NCBI GenBank assembly: GCA_019119355.1
Contig: DWXE01000027.1
Coordinates: 1 to 42,777 of the forward strand
Length of the DNA stretch: 42,777 bases
Source: Candidatus Eisenbergiella merdigallinarum
GTDB lineage: Bacteria > Bacillota > Clostridia > Lachnospirales > Lachnospiraceae
Direction of reading: 5' to 3'
A model generated the notes under the pieces. That model was not told the origin of the DNA. It saw nothing but the letters and a program-made list of their open reading frames with translations, and did no database searches. Both the position numbers and the translations under genes were made by a program. Positions 31,961 through 40,104 of the stretch are shown piece after piece. Position 1 is the stretch's first letter. Every line of letters starts with the position of its first letter.

Positions 31961-33634
31961 TTATTCTTCAGTTTCCCGATACCAGACCGCCGCTTCATAG
32001 GGCTTCAGCTGCAGTGCTCCGTCCTCTTCTTTTGTCTCTCCCGCATAGTTCCCCAGCACTTTGGAGAACCCGTCCAGGCAGGGAGCGCCCTTCCATTCGC
32101 AGTCCCTTCCGTAGAAATTCGCGGCCACGATCAGTTCCTGATCCCCGTACGTCCTGCGGTAGGCGAAAACGGAAGGATGGTTTTTATCGAGAGGTTCGAT
32201 ATCGCCGCAGGAGATCACGTCCAGCTCCCTGCGCAGGGCGATCAGCTTCCTGTAATAGTGGAAAACGGAATCCGGATCCCCTGTCTGCGCTGCGGCATTG
32301 ATCTTCGTGTGGTTTGCGTTGACGCCGATCCAGGGTTCGCTTTTGCCCTCATCCGTAAAGCCGGCGTACTTCGAGCTGTCCCACTGCATGGGCGTGCGGC
32401 CGTTATCCCGGGAGTGAATCTGCACGATGCGCAGCGCGTCCGCCGCGGACAGCCCCTTCTCCTGCAGGATCCGGTAATAGTTATGGCTCTCCACATCCCG
32501 AAACTGCGAGATATCGGTGAAGTCCGTATTGGTCATGCCGATTTCCTCGCCCTGATAGATATAGGGCGTGCCCCGCAGGCAATGGATGATGGTGGCCAGC
32601 ATTTTCGCCGATTCCTTCCACAGCTCCCCTTCGCTCCCGAAGCGGGAAACCACCCTGGGCTGGTCGTGGTTGCACCAGAACACGGCGTTCCAGGCGTTGT
32701 GCTCCGCCATCCCCGTCTGCCAGCCGAACAGGATATCCTTGAGCTTTCCGAAGTCGGCGGGGACCAGGACCCATTTCTCGTTCCCCATAAAATCCACCTT
32801 CAGGTGGTGGAAGCTGAACACCATGGTCAGTTCCCCGGTGTCCGCGCCGGCGTACCGGTAGCAGTTTTCCATGGAAGTGCTGGACATCTCCCCTACGGTG
32901 ATGATCCCGTCCCCCGCCCCGAAGGTGGCGTCGTGCAGCTCCTTCAAATACTGATGGATCTTCGGGCCGTCGGTATAAAATTTCCTGCCGTCCCCGTCGG
33001 CGTCGTCCTCAAAAGCGGCCTTGCTGATCAGGTTGATCACATCGAAGCGGAACCCCTTCACGCCCTTTTCCATCCAGAACCTGACGATCTTCTTGATCTC
33101 CCGGCGCACGTTTTCGTTCTCCCAGTTTAAGTCCGCCTGGGTCACGTCGAAAAGATGGAGGTAATATTCGTCGAACTTCTCCACATACTCCCAGGCGCTG
33201 CCCCCGAACTTGCTCTGCCAGTTGGTCGGCGCCGATCCGTCCGGCTTCCCCTTCCGGAAGAAGAAGAAATCCTTATAATATGGATCCCCCTCCATGGCTT
33301 TGACGAACCACTCGTGCCGGGTGGATACGTGGTTGAAAACCATGTCGAACATCAGCCCGATTCCGCGCCTTTTCCCCTCTTCGATCAGCTCCTCCACGTC
33401 TTCCATGGTGCCGTATCCCGGATCGATGCGGTAATAGTCCTCCACATCGTAGCCGTTGTCATTCTGAGGGGAGACGAAAAACGGGGTGAGCCAGATGTAG
33501 TCCGCGCCCAGTTCCCGGATATAATCCAGCTTCTGGATCACGCCCCTGATATCCCCAAGCCCGTCGCCGTTGGAATCCCGAAACGACCTGGGATAGACCT
33601 GATAGACCACGCTCTTTCTGAAATCTGCATTCAT
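31961..33634 (-). CDS. treC: Alpha,alpha-phosphotrehalase (GH13)
   Basis: The enzyme splits trehalose 6-phosphate into glucose and glucose 6-phosphate in the cytoplasm. The 557-residue GH13 barrel has the catalytic nucleophile Asp198 (GFRFDVINL), acid Glu249 (TVGEMSS) and stabilising Asp323 (NHDQPR). MVFNHVSTRHEWF is the conserved region I of the oligo-1,6-glucosidase/trehalose-6-phosphate hydrolase group. By sequence alone oligo-1,6-glucosidase is hard to exclude. The adjacent trehalose-type PTS permease and TreR-like repressor decide the call. It is 27 bases after treP. The gene is called treA in Bacillus and treC in enterics. Confidence 0.9.
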   Translation of the reverse strand: MNADFRKSVVYQVYPRSFRDSNGDGLGDIRGVIQKLDYIRELGADYIWLTPFFVSPQNDNGYDVEDYYRIDPGYGTMEDVEELIEEGKRRGIGLMFDMVFNHVSTRHEWFVKAMEGDPYYKDFFFFRKGKPDGSAPTNWQSKFGGSAWEYVEKFDEYYLHLFDVTQADLNWENENVRREIKKIVRFWMEKGVKGFRFDVINLISKAAFEDDADGDGRKFYTDGPKIHQYLKELHDATFGAGDGIITVGEMSSTSMENCYRYAGADTGELTMVFSFHHLKVDFMGNEKWVLVPADFGKLKDILFGWQTGMAEHNAWNAVFWCNHDQPRVVSRFGSEGELWKESAKMLATIIHCLRGTPYIYQGEEIGMTNTDFTDISQFRDVESHNYYRILQEKGLSAADALRIVQIHSRDNGRTPMQWDSSKYAGFTDEGKSEPWIGVNANHTKINAAAQTGDPDSVFHYYRKLIALRRELDVISCGDIEPLDKNHPSVFAYRRTYGDQELIVAANFYGRDCEWKGAPCLDGFSKVLGNYAGETKEEDGALQLKPYEAAVWYRETEE

Positions 33635-33661
33635 GTCGGTTTTCCTTCCTTTCCCCTGAAT

Positions 33662-35647
33662 CTAGTTCCAGGAAATGACAGGGGTCTCCCCCGCCTTCGC
33701 TTCCATCCCTGTGTTCATCCGGATGTCGGCGGCGTTTCCTTCCGAAGTCACGATCAGCATCGTGGTGCAGGGGTGGCCGGCCGCTTTGATCTTTTCCGGA
33801 TCGAACCGGATCAAAGGGGCGCCGCAGGTCACGTGCTGATCCTTCTTCACCAGCAGTTCAAAACCGTCTCCGCCCATGTCCACTGTATCCACGCCCACAT
33901 GGATGAGCAGTTCCATGCCGTTTGCCAGCGTCAGGCCGCAGGCGTGTCCGGTATCTTCCATCACCACCGTCACCTCGCAGTCCGCGGGCGCTACCACCAC
34001 GCTGCCCGAGGGTTCGATGCAGACGCCGTCTCCCATGATCTTCTGGGAGAATACGTCGTCAGGGGCCTCCGCGATGGGCATGACCTTTCCGTCCAGGATG
34101 GATTTCAGTTCCTTTGTCTGAGCGGCCGTTTCCGCTTTCTTCTGCGGCTCTGCGGACTCTTTCGCTTCGTCCGCCGCGGGCTGTTTTTCAACCGTTCCCG
34201 CAGGAGCCGCCTGCTTTCCGAACCGGTCCTCCGCGGTCAGCTTCACTTTCCCCACCGCAAAGGTCAGGATGAAGGGAACCGCGATGGCCACGGCCATGGC
34301 CAGCAGGAAGATCAGGTAAAACTCCGGTTTGATGGACAGGATACCGGGCAGGCCGCCCACGCCGATGCTCAGGGCCTCCACGCCGAAGCCGATGGAAATC
34401 ATGGCCGCGCAGGCGGAACCGATCATGCCGCACACCAGAGGGAACACATACTTCAAGTTCACGCCGAACAGCGCGGGCTCCGTAACGCCCAGATAGCAGG
34501 AGATGCAGGCGGGCACGTTGATCTGCTGCGCGCGCTCGTTCCTTTTCTGCAGGACGGACATGGCCAGCACGCTGGAGCCCTGCGCGATATTGGACAGGGC
34601 GATCATGGGCCAGAGGATCGTGCATCCCGCCGGGGAAGCGATGAGCTGGGAGTCGATGGCGTTGGTCATATGATGCAGGCCCGTCATGACAACCGGCGCG
34701 TACAGAAGGCCGAATACGGCCGCGAACACCAGCCTGAAGTCAGAGGTCAGTCCGGAGTAAACCACATCCGCGATCCCGTTTCCGATGGCCCAGCCGATGG
34801 GGCCCACCACCGTGTGCGCAATGATCACCGCAGGAACCAGGGAGCAGAAGGGAACGACGATCATGCTGACCACTTCCGGGCAATGCTTCCGGAAAAACTT
34901 CTCCAGATAGACCAGGACGAAGCCCGCCATCATGGCCGCGATGACCTGCCCCTGATAGCCGATCATCTGCACCTGTGCGAATCCGAAATTCCAGACCGGA
35001 ATCTGGTCAGCCGGCGTCGCCGAGACGGAAAAGCCGTTCAGCAGCTGGGGAGAAACCAGCGTCAGGCCCAGGATGATGCCCAGAATCTGCGTGGTTCCCA
35101 TCTTTCGCGTGATGGACCAGACGATTCCCACCGGCAGCATATGGAAGACCGCTTCGCCGATGAGCCACAAAAAGCTGTAAGCGCCGGCCCAGAACTGGGA
35201 AACATCCGCCAGGCTCTGCGTCCCGCCGTTGAAAAAGTTGATCTCGCCGATGACGTTGCGGAAGCCCAGGATCAGACCGCCGCAGATCAGGGCGGGAATC
35301 AGGGGGGCGAAAATCTCGCCCAGGGTTCCCATGATCCTCTGGGCCACGTTCTGATTGGTCTTCGCCGCGGCCTTCACCGCGTCCTTGCTGACGCCCTCGA
35401 TTCCTGCATATCCCGTAAACTCGTTATAAAATTCCGCCACGTCGTTTCCGATGATGACCTGATACTGCCCCGCCTGCGTGAAGGTCCCCTTGACGCTGGG
35501 CAGATCCTCGATCGCCTTCTCATCCGCCTTCTTCGGATCCACCAGCACAAAGCGCATTCTCGTCATACAGTGGGAAACTGCCTGGATGTTCTCCTTGCCG
35601 CCCACCAGGTCCAGCAGGCGCCTGACATCATTTTCATACTTACCCAT
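33662..35647 (-). CDS. treP: Trehalose-type PTS permease EIIBCA
   Basis: The permease imports and phosphorylates trehalose using PEP. The 661-residue protein has an EIIB domain with phospho-Cys27 (SHCMTRMRF) and a multi-helix EIIC domain (about 110-470). After a Lys/Ala/Glu-rich linker comes an EIIA-Glc domain with phospho-His583 (MELLIHVGVDTV). The whole chain B-C-A is present, so no separate EIIA is needed. The ATG at 35647 is chosen because AAAGGA precedes it and the EIIB family starts MGKYENDVRRLL; the longer frame to 35893 crosses the promoter. It is divergent from treR and first in the operon. Confidence 0.92.
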   Translation of the reverse strand: MGKYENDVRRLLDLVGGKENIQAVSHCMTRMRFVLVDPKKADEKAIEDLPSVKGTFTQAGQYQVIIGNDVAEFYNEFTGYAGIEGVSKDAVKAAAKTNQNVAQRIMGTLGEIFAPLIPALICGGLILGFRNVIGEINFFNGGTQSLADVSQFWAGAYSFLWLIGEAVFHMLPVGIVWSITRKMGTTQILGIILGLTLVSPQLLNGFSVSATPADQIPVWNFGFAQVQMIGYQGQVIAAMMAGFVLVYLEKFFRKHCPEVVSMIVVPFCSLVPAVIIAHTVVGPIGWAIGNGIADVVYSGLTSDFRLVFAAVFGLLYAPVVMTGLHHMTNAIDSQLIASPAGCTILWPMIALSNIAQGSSVLAMSVLQKRNERAQQINVPACISCYLGVTEPALFGVNLKYVFPLVCGMIGSACAAMISIGFGVEALSIGVGGLPGILSIKPEFYLIFLLAMAVAIAVPFILTFAVGKVKLTAEDRFGKQAAPAGTVEKQPAADEAKESAEPQKKAETAAQTKELKSILDGKVMPIAEAPDDVFSQKIMGDGVCIEPSGSVVVAPADCEVTVVMEDTGHACGLTLANGMELLIHVGVDTVDMGGDGFELLVKKDQHVTCGAPLIRFDPEKIKAAGHPCTTMLIVTSEGNAADIRMNTGMEAKAGETPVISWN

Positions 35648-35732
35648 CGCTCTTTTCCTTTCTTCTACCCCCCGCCGGATATGGCGGTCTTTTTCAGGCC
35701 GTCCTCCCGGCCTCACTTGTTTGAACAACTTT

Positions 35733-35761
35733 ATGATAGCATACTTGTTTGAACATGTCAA
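35733..35761 (-). promoter_or_regulatory. Sigma-A promoter of the treP-treC operon
   Basis: On the minus strand a perfect TTGACA (35761-35756) and TATCAT (35738-35733) are 17 bases apart. An operator-like box fills the spacer. Confidence 0.8.
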
Positions 35762-35804
35762 TTCATTTGTTTCAACGTTTCCCGGATTTTTCCCGCGATC
35801 CCCA

Positions 35805-35833
35805 TTGATTTTTTCCGGAAAAATTTTTATAAT
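35805..35833 (+). promoter_or_regulatory. Sigma-A promoter of treR
   Basis: TTGATT (35805-35810) and a perfect TATAAT (35828-35833) are 17 bases apart, 35 bases before the treR ATG. An operator-like box follows at 35843. Confidence 0.75.
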
Positions 35834-35867
35834 GGGCTTTAGATGTTTAAACAAGGTGGTGTTCACG

Positions 35868-36617
35868 ATGCCAAAGGCGAAATATAATTCCATTTACAGG
35901 GATTTGAAGGAGAAAATAGAAACCGAAGCATACGCCTATCAGGAGATGCTCCCTTCGGAGCACACCCTGATCGCGGAATACGGCTGTTCCAGAAATACGG
36001 TGCGCAGGGCAATCGCGGAGCTGACGGCAGACGGCTACGTCCAGCCCATGCACGGCAAGGGCGTCCGAAATATTTTCCAGCCGGTCAAGCAGGCCGCGTT
36101 CACCGTGGGCGGCATCGAATCCTTCCGGGAATCCGCCGCCCGCAACCGTCGCCGCCCTTCAACGAAGGTGCTGCAGTTCGCCCAGATCACTGCGGACGAA
36201 AAAATTCAGAAGCGGACGGGCTTTTTGAAGGGAACGGAACTGTATTATATCCAGAGGCTCCGTTTTTTAAACGGCGAACCCCTGATTCTTGACCACAACT
36301 ACTTCCTCAGGGAGCTGACCTCCGGGCTGACCCCCGCCATCGCGGAACGGTCCGTCTACGATTATCTGGAGGGCACGCTGGGGCTGACCATCAGCACCAG
36401 CCGCAGGACCCTGACGGTGGAGCGGGTCACCCAGGTGGACGAAAAATACATCGACCTGCACGACTATAACTGCATGGCCGTGATCAGCAGCCAGACCTTC
36501 GACGACAACGGGATCCTGTTCGAATTCACCCAGTCCCGCCACCGCCCCGACTACTTTCGCTTTCAGGACGTGGCCACCCGGCGCAGGGTGCCCGCCTTCC
36601 CCGAATGGGAAGCGTAG
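35868..36617 (+). CDS. treR: Trehalose operon repressor, GntR/HutC family
   Basis: A 249-residue repressor with an N-terminal winged helix (about 5-70: SIYRDLKEKIETEAYAYQEM, then the recognition region CSRNTVRRAIAELTADGYV). A C-terminal UTRA effector domain (about 85-240) has LYYIQRLRFLNGEPLILDHNYF. TreR of Firmicutes senses trehalose 6-phosphate. The ATG at 35868 has AGGTGG eight bases upstream; the frame upstream of it crosses the control region. It is divergent from treP, with four operator-like boxes between. Gene symbol by context plus family. Confidence 0.88.
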   Translation: MPKAKYNSIYRDLKEKIETEAYAYQEMLPSEHTLIAEYGCSRNTVRRAIAELTADGYVQPMHGKGVRNIFQPVKQAAFTVGGIESFRESAARNRRRPSTKVLQFAQITADEKIQKRTGFLKGTELYYIQRLRFLNGEPLILDHNYFLRELTSGLTPAIAERSVYDYLEGTLGLTISTSRRTLTVERVTQVDEKYIDLHDYNCMAVISSQTFDDNGILFEFTQSRHRPDYFRFQDVATRRRVPAFPEWEA

Positions 36618-36646
36618 GATTTCGCATCAGGGCTCCGCATCAAAAA

Positions 36647-36712
36647 GGGGCGTCCCGAAAGCCCGATTCAGACCCCCGCACGGGAAATCTGAAAAGGCTT
36701 TCGGGACGCCCC
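36647..36712 (-). terminator. Strong intrinsic terminator between treR and sipL
   Basis: Perfect 17-base arms (36647-36663 and 36696-36712, GGGGCGTCCCGAAAGCC and its complement) flank a 32-base loop. On the minus strand TTTTTGATG follows, so it ends the sipL transcript. It is also 29 bases past the treR stop and may act in both directions. Confidence 0.85.
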
Positions 36713-36717
36713 CGTCT

Positions 36718-38274
36718 TCACCACCCCTTTACCACCAGCAGCTTATCCCCGGCCTTCACCTCTTCCGAAGCCAGGTCGTTCATTTCCTTCATCCGGGCCA
36801 CCGGCACGTAATATTTTTTCCCGATGCTCCAGAGGCTGTCGCCGTCCTTGACGATATAGGCCACGATCCCGGGAAGGGCCGACAGCTTCTCCGGATCGAG
36901 ATCCGAAACGTTGACCGAGGTCAGCATGGATTCTTCCTGGATCCCGCAGATCAGGCCGTGGAAGGAAAGCATGGCTTTCCCGTCCGCCTCCTCCGCGTCC
37001 AGCATGGAAACGGTCAGCTGCTCCAGGGAGGGCTCGATCTCATACCGGCAGTCCTGGCCCGTTTGGGGCACTTCCATGACATAGGAAAACGGGAGGGCAT
37101 CCTTCAGGCAATAGAAGGGAAGCTCCGGGTCCTGAGTCGTATAAAGGGCCCGCACCAGCACCGCTCCGGTCAGCTTAAGCCCTTCCGGGCAGGGTTCCAC
37201 GGCCCCCATCTGAATTTCCCCGAAGCTCCCGCACAGCTGCTGTATTTTCGGCAGGCCGGTCCCCACCGCAAACCGCCCGGACACCTTTGTTTTCCCCGTA
37301 TTTTTTGTCACCAGCTGTTTGCAGCAGCCCGGCTGGCGCACCGCCTCGATTTCCCGGTCCACCCCGTAGAGGTCGGATATCGTCTCCACCCGGATTTCCT
37401 CATACAGCTTCATGTCCAGATCCAGCACCAGATCCAGACAGATTTTCCTCGCTTCCCCGTCCGAATCCGCTTTCACCTCGATTTCTTTCTGCCCGATCCC
37501 GAAGCGGATGTTTTCCAGCATCCCTTCCCGCATCCCCTGGCATTCCACGGATCCCCTGACGGGTATGGCGGCCTCGTACCAGACGGCCGGGCGCTCCTCC
37601 CCTTCCCCCTCGTACAAAAGGAAGAGGGAAATCTCCCCCTCCAGGGCCAGCCGTTCGTCCTGCGCGCGGCACGACATCTCCTTCAGGGAGCAGGTCTGCC
37701 AGAGCAGGCTGAACAGGTTCGGCATTCCGCCCGGAAGCTCCAGCTCCTGCCTCACCCGGAAGATATCCTTCTTGGCGATCACCAGATCCAGCGCCTGCAG
37801 GGGCGCCGTCTTCATTTCCACGGTCTCCTCCCCGTCGATCCCCACGGCGGCCTCGATTTCCTCCACCGTTTCCACGGACAGATTCAGATTCGCCAGCGCC
37901 TGCACGGACAGCTTTCTGGAATTGATCATCCCCACGCTCAGATCCTCCAGCGCCGCGCGGACCGTCACGTTGTCGCTGGAGCTCACCCCGTTTAAGTAGA
38001 CCTGTTCCTCGATAGGCAGGCTCCCCTCCATACAGGCGGGGCGGTGAACCTCCTCGTCCGAAATATAGAGCACCTGAAACCTCAGCGTCCCCCTGATGTG
38101 CACGTGGTCTTCCACGGCCCGCACCTCTTCCACGGTCACGCAGCCCTGCTCCGTCACCAGCTGGTACACGTCCGGCCTGGAGTCCGTGATATTGATATCG
38201 TCTTCGATGGTCACCTGCGCGACGGCGCTGCATTTGACCCGGTCCATATGTATGGTCCTTTTCATCAAATCCAT
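36718..38274 (-). CDS. SipL-like spore coat morphogenetic protein (SPOCS + LysM)
   Basis: A 518-residue protein with two or more SPOCS/DUF3794 repeats (about 20-140 and 165-450). It starts MDLMKRTIHMDRVKCSAVAQ, as is typical, and has a C-terminal LysM domain (about 472-518: AYIVKDGDSLWSIGKKYYVP, NDLASEEVKAGDKLLV). Clostridial SipL interacts with SpoIVA on the forespore surface and is needed for coat assembly. This marks the host as a spore former. The ribosome site lies in the 3' arm of the preceding hairpin. No signal peptide is present, as expected for a mother-cell protein. Confidence 0.88.
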   Translation of the reverse strand: MDLMKRTIHMDRVKCSAVAQVTIEDDINITDSRPDVYQLVTEQGCVTVEEVRAVEDHVHIRGTLRFQVLYISDEEVHRPACMEGSLPIEEQVYLNGVSSSDNVTVRAALEDLSVGMINSRKLSVQALANLNLSVETVEEIEAAVGIDGEETVEMKTAPLQALDLVIAKKDIFRVRQELELPGGMPNLFSLLWQTCSLKEMSCRAQDERLALEGEISLFLLYEGEGEERPAVWYEAAIPVRGSVECQGMREGMLENIRFGIGQKEIEVKADSDGEARKICLDLVLDLDMKLYEEIRVETISDLYGVDREIEAVRQPGCCKQLVTKNTGKTKVSGRFAVGTGLPKIQQLCGSFGEIQMGAVEPCPEGLKLTGAVLVRALYTTQDPELPFYCLKDALPFSYVMEVPQTGQDCRYEIEPSLEQLTVSMLDAEEADGKAMLSFHGLICGIQEESMLTSVNVSDLDPEKLSALPGIVAYIVKDGDSLWSIGKKYYVPVARMKEMNDLASEEVKAGDKLLVVKGW

Positions 38275-38281
38275 AAAAAAA

Positions 38282-38324
38282 TCCCTCCCTGCTGTGTCAC
38301 TTAACCATATGCAGCAGGGAGGGA
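38282..38324 (-). terminator. Terminator of the pyr operon that carries the sipL ribosome site
   Basis: Perfect 13-base arms TCCCTCCCTGCTG (38282-38294) and its complement (38312-38324) flank a 17-base loop. On the minus strand seven T follow, ending one base before the sipL ATG. The 3' arm contains GGGAGG, the only good ribosome site for sipL. A run-through transcript would therefore hide the site. Confidence 0.75.
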
Positions 38325-38356
38325 AAATATGTTGACAAAAGGTCTTCTTCGACGGG

Positions 38357-39262
38357 CTACTTCACGCAGCCGATGATCTCGTTGACGTCGGAAATCCCGT
38401 GGCTCTCCAGAAAGGCCTCCAGCCCGTCGGCGACTTCCCGGGTGGCGTAGGGATTCACGAAATTCATGGCGCCAACGGCCACCGCCGTGGCCCCGGCCAT
38501 GAGAAATTCCACCGCGTCTTCCGCCGTAGCGATGCCCCCCATCCCGATGATGGGGATCTTCACCGCGTTGGCGCACTGCCATACCATGCGCACGGCCACC
38601 GGCTTGATGGCCGGGCCGGACATCCCTCCGGTCTTATTGGCCAGAGCGAACCGGCGGCGTTCAATGTCGATTTTCATGCCGGTGATGGTGTTGATCAGGG
38701 AGATGGCGTCCGCCCCGGCGGCCTCCGCGGCCCGGGCCATTTCCGCGATGTCCGTCACGTTGGGGCTCAGCTTCATGATGACGGGCTGCGCCGCAGCCTT
38801 TTTGATCCTGGACGTGATGTCGAACAGGGCGTCCGCTCTCTGCCCGAAGGCGATGGCCCCCTCCTTGACGTTGGGACAGGAAACGTTGATTTCCAGCAGG
38901 TCCACCCGTTTTTGATCCCCCAGCTTTTCCACCACTTCCAGGTAATCCTCCACCGTCTTGCCGCAAACGTTGACGATCACCTTCGTATCGAACTGCTTCA
39001 AAAACTCCAGATCCCTCCGGATGAACACGTCCACGCCGGGGTTCTGCAGGCCGATGGCGTTGAGCATCCCGCCGTATACCTCGGCCACACGGGGAACCGG
39101 GTTCCCGGGCCAGGGCACGTTGGCCACCCCCTTGGTCACCACGGCGCCCAGCCGGTTTAAGTCCACGAACTCTCCGTATTCCATGCCGGATCCGAAAGTG
39201 CCGGAACCGGTCATCACCGGATTTTTGAATTCCACTCCCGCGATTTTTACCCTGGTATTCAT
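38357..39262 (-). CDS. pyrD: Dihydroorotate dehydrogenase B, catalytic subunit
   Basis: The enzyme oxidises dihydroorotate to orotate with FMN; type 1B enzymes use NAD+ through PyrK. The 301-residue protein has the type 1 catalytic base Cys129 in EINVSCPNVKEG. FMN-binding GSGTFG is near residues 20-25, and the barrel glycine motifs IIGMGGI and GATAVAVGAMNF come later. It is complete. Its ATG overlaps the pyrK stop as TGATG. It is the last gene of pyrC-pyrK-pyrD and is followed by the hairpin at 38282. Confidence 0.95.
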   Translation of the reverse strand: MNTRVKIAGVEFKNPVMTGSGTFGSGMEYGEFVDLNRLGAVVTKGVANVPWPGNPVPRVAEVYGGMLNAIGLQNPGVDVFIRRDLEFLKQFDTKVIVNVCGKTVEDYLEVVEKLGDQKRVDLLEINVSCPNVKEGAIAFGQRADALFDITSRIKKAAAQPVIMKLSPNVTDIAEMARAAEAAGADAISLINTITGMKIDIERRRFALANKTGGMSGPAIKPVAVRMVWQCANAVKIPIIGMGGIATAEDAVEFLMAGATAVAVGAMNFVNPYATREVADGLEAFLESHGISDVNEIIGCVK

Positions 39263-40041
39263 CAGATCTCCACCTCCCGCGCTTCAAAGACCGGCCCGTC
39301 CGTACAGATCCGGGCGTTATGGACATGGGAATGCGGATCCACGGCCGCGGTTTTGCAGACGCATCCCAGACATGCGCCCACCCCGCAGGCCATCCGTTCT
39401 TCCAGGGAAATATAGGCCAAAATTCCCTTTTCCAAAGCGTAGCTGCGGACGGCTTTCAGCATGGGCATGGGCCCGCAGGCGTAGAGGATGTCCGGCTCGA
39501 TCCCGCTCTCCCTCAGCGCGTCCATGACGTTGCCCTTCGTCCCCGCGCTGCCGTCTTCCGTGGCCACCAGCACCTTCGCATACCGCTCGAAGTCCTCCTT
39601 CAAAAAGCACTGGCTGTCCCGGTAGCCCGCGATGACGGTTTTGTCGCAGTCCAGCTCCTTCGCCAGCTGGAGGATGGGAGGAACGCCGATGCCGCCTCCC
39701 AGCAGGACCGCGCGCATGCCGGGCTTCGCCCTGTCCGCAGGGAATCCGTTCCCCAGCACGCCCAAAAGCTCCACCTCATCGCCTTCCTTCAGTCCGGAAA
39801 ACTCCGCCGTGCCCTTCCCGACCACGCGATAGACCAGCCGCAGCGTCCCCTCTTCCGGATCCGCCTCGCAGATGCTGATGGGCCGGGGCAGGAGCGCGCT
39901 CCTGTCTTTTGGATACACGCCCACGAACTGCCCGCAGCGGGCTTCCCCCGCCAGCTCCGTCTTCAGCCGCAGATCGAAAATTCCGTCCGCGATCTGCTCC
40001 TGACGCATCACCCGGGCGCCGGTTTTCTTCTTCTGTGCCAT
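39262..40041 (-). CDS. pyrK: Dihydroorotate dehydrogenase B, electron transfer subunit
   Basis: PyrK carries electrons from PyrD to NAD+ through FAD and a [2Fe-2S] cluster. The 259-residue protein has an N-terminal FAD-binding barrel with PRPISI. The NAD-binding region has GGGIGVPP (about 135-142). Cysteines for the cluster are at 219, 224, 227 and 246 (CGVGACLGC and a later C). The pyrD start overlaps its stop. It lies 37 bases after pyrC, directly after a tandem repeat. Confidence 0.93.
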   Translation of the reverse strand: MAQKKKTGARVMRQEQIADGIFDLRLKTELAGEARCGQFVGVYPKDRSALLPRPISICEADPEEGTLRLVYRVVGKGTAEFSGLKEGDEVELLGVLGNGFPADRAKPGMRAVLLGGGIGVPPILQLAKELDCDKTVIAGYRDSQCFLKEDFERYAKVLVATEDGSAGTKGNVMDALRESGIEPDILYACGPMPMLKAVRSYALEKGILAYISLEERMACGVGACLGCVCKTAAVDPHSHVHNARICTDGPVFEAREVEI

Positions 40042-40066
40042 TCCTTCGTCAACCTCCCGTTTCTAT

Positions 40067-40104
40067 TCCTTTTGATCTTCATAAATCCTTTTGATCTTCA
40101 TAAA
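40067..40104. repeat. Perfect 19-bp tandem duplication at the pyrC 3' end
   Basis: Two adjacent identical 19-base copies (40067-40085 and 40086-40104; unit TCCTTTTGATCTTCATAAA on the plus strand). A 19-bp unit is not a multiple of three, so the duplication shifts the pyrC frame. The present end VYEDQKDL would have been VYEDQKE with one copy. Confidence 0.9.

Larger units (their letters stand above)
35717..35854. promoter_or_regulatory. Four TreR operator-like boxes in the treP-treR intergenic region
   Basis: Related palindromic boxes are TTGTTTGAACAA (35717-35728), TTGTTTGAACAT (35745-35756), TTGTTTCAACGT (35767-35778) and ATGTTTAAACAA (35843-35854). The first lies downstream of the treP start point, the second inside the treP spacer, the third beyond its -35, and the fourth downstream of the treR -10. 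This layout fits repression and looping by TreR. Confidence 0.75.

Noticed and set aside
33155..35752. 865-codon open frame on the plus strand opposite treC and treP
   Set aside because: It is antisense to two firmly identified genes, has no ribosome site or known domains, and is rich in His, Gln and Arg as expected from the complement of GC-rich codons.
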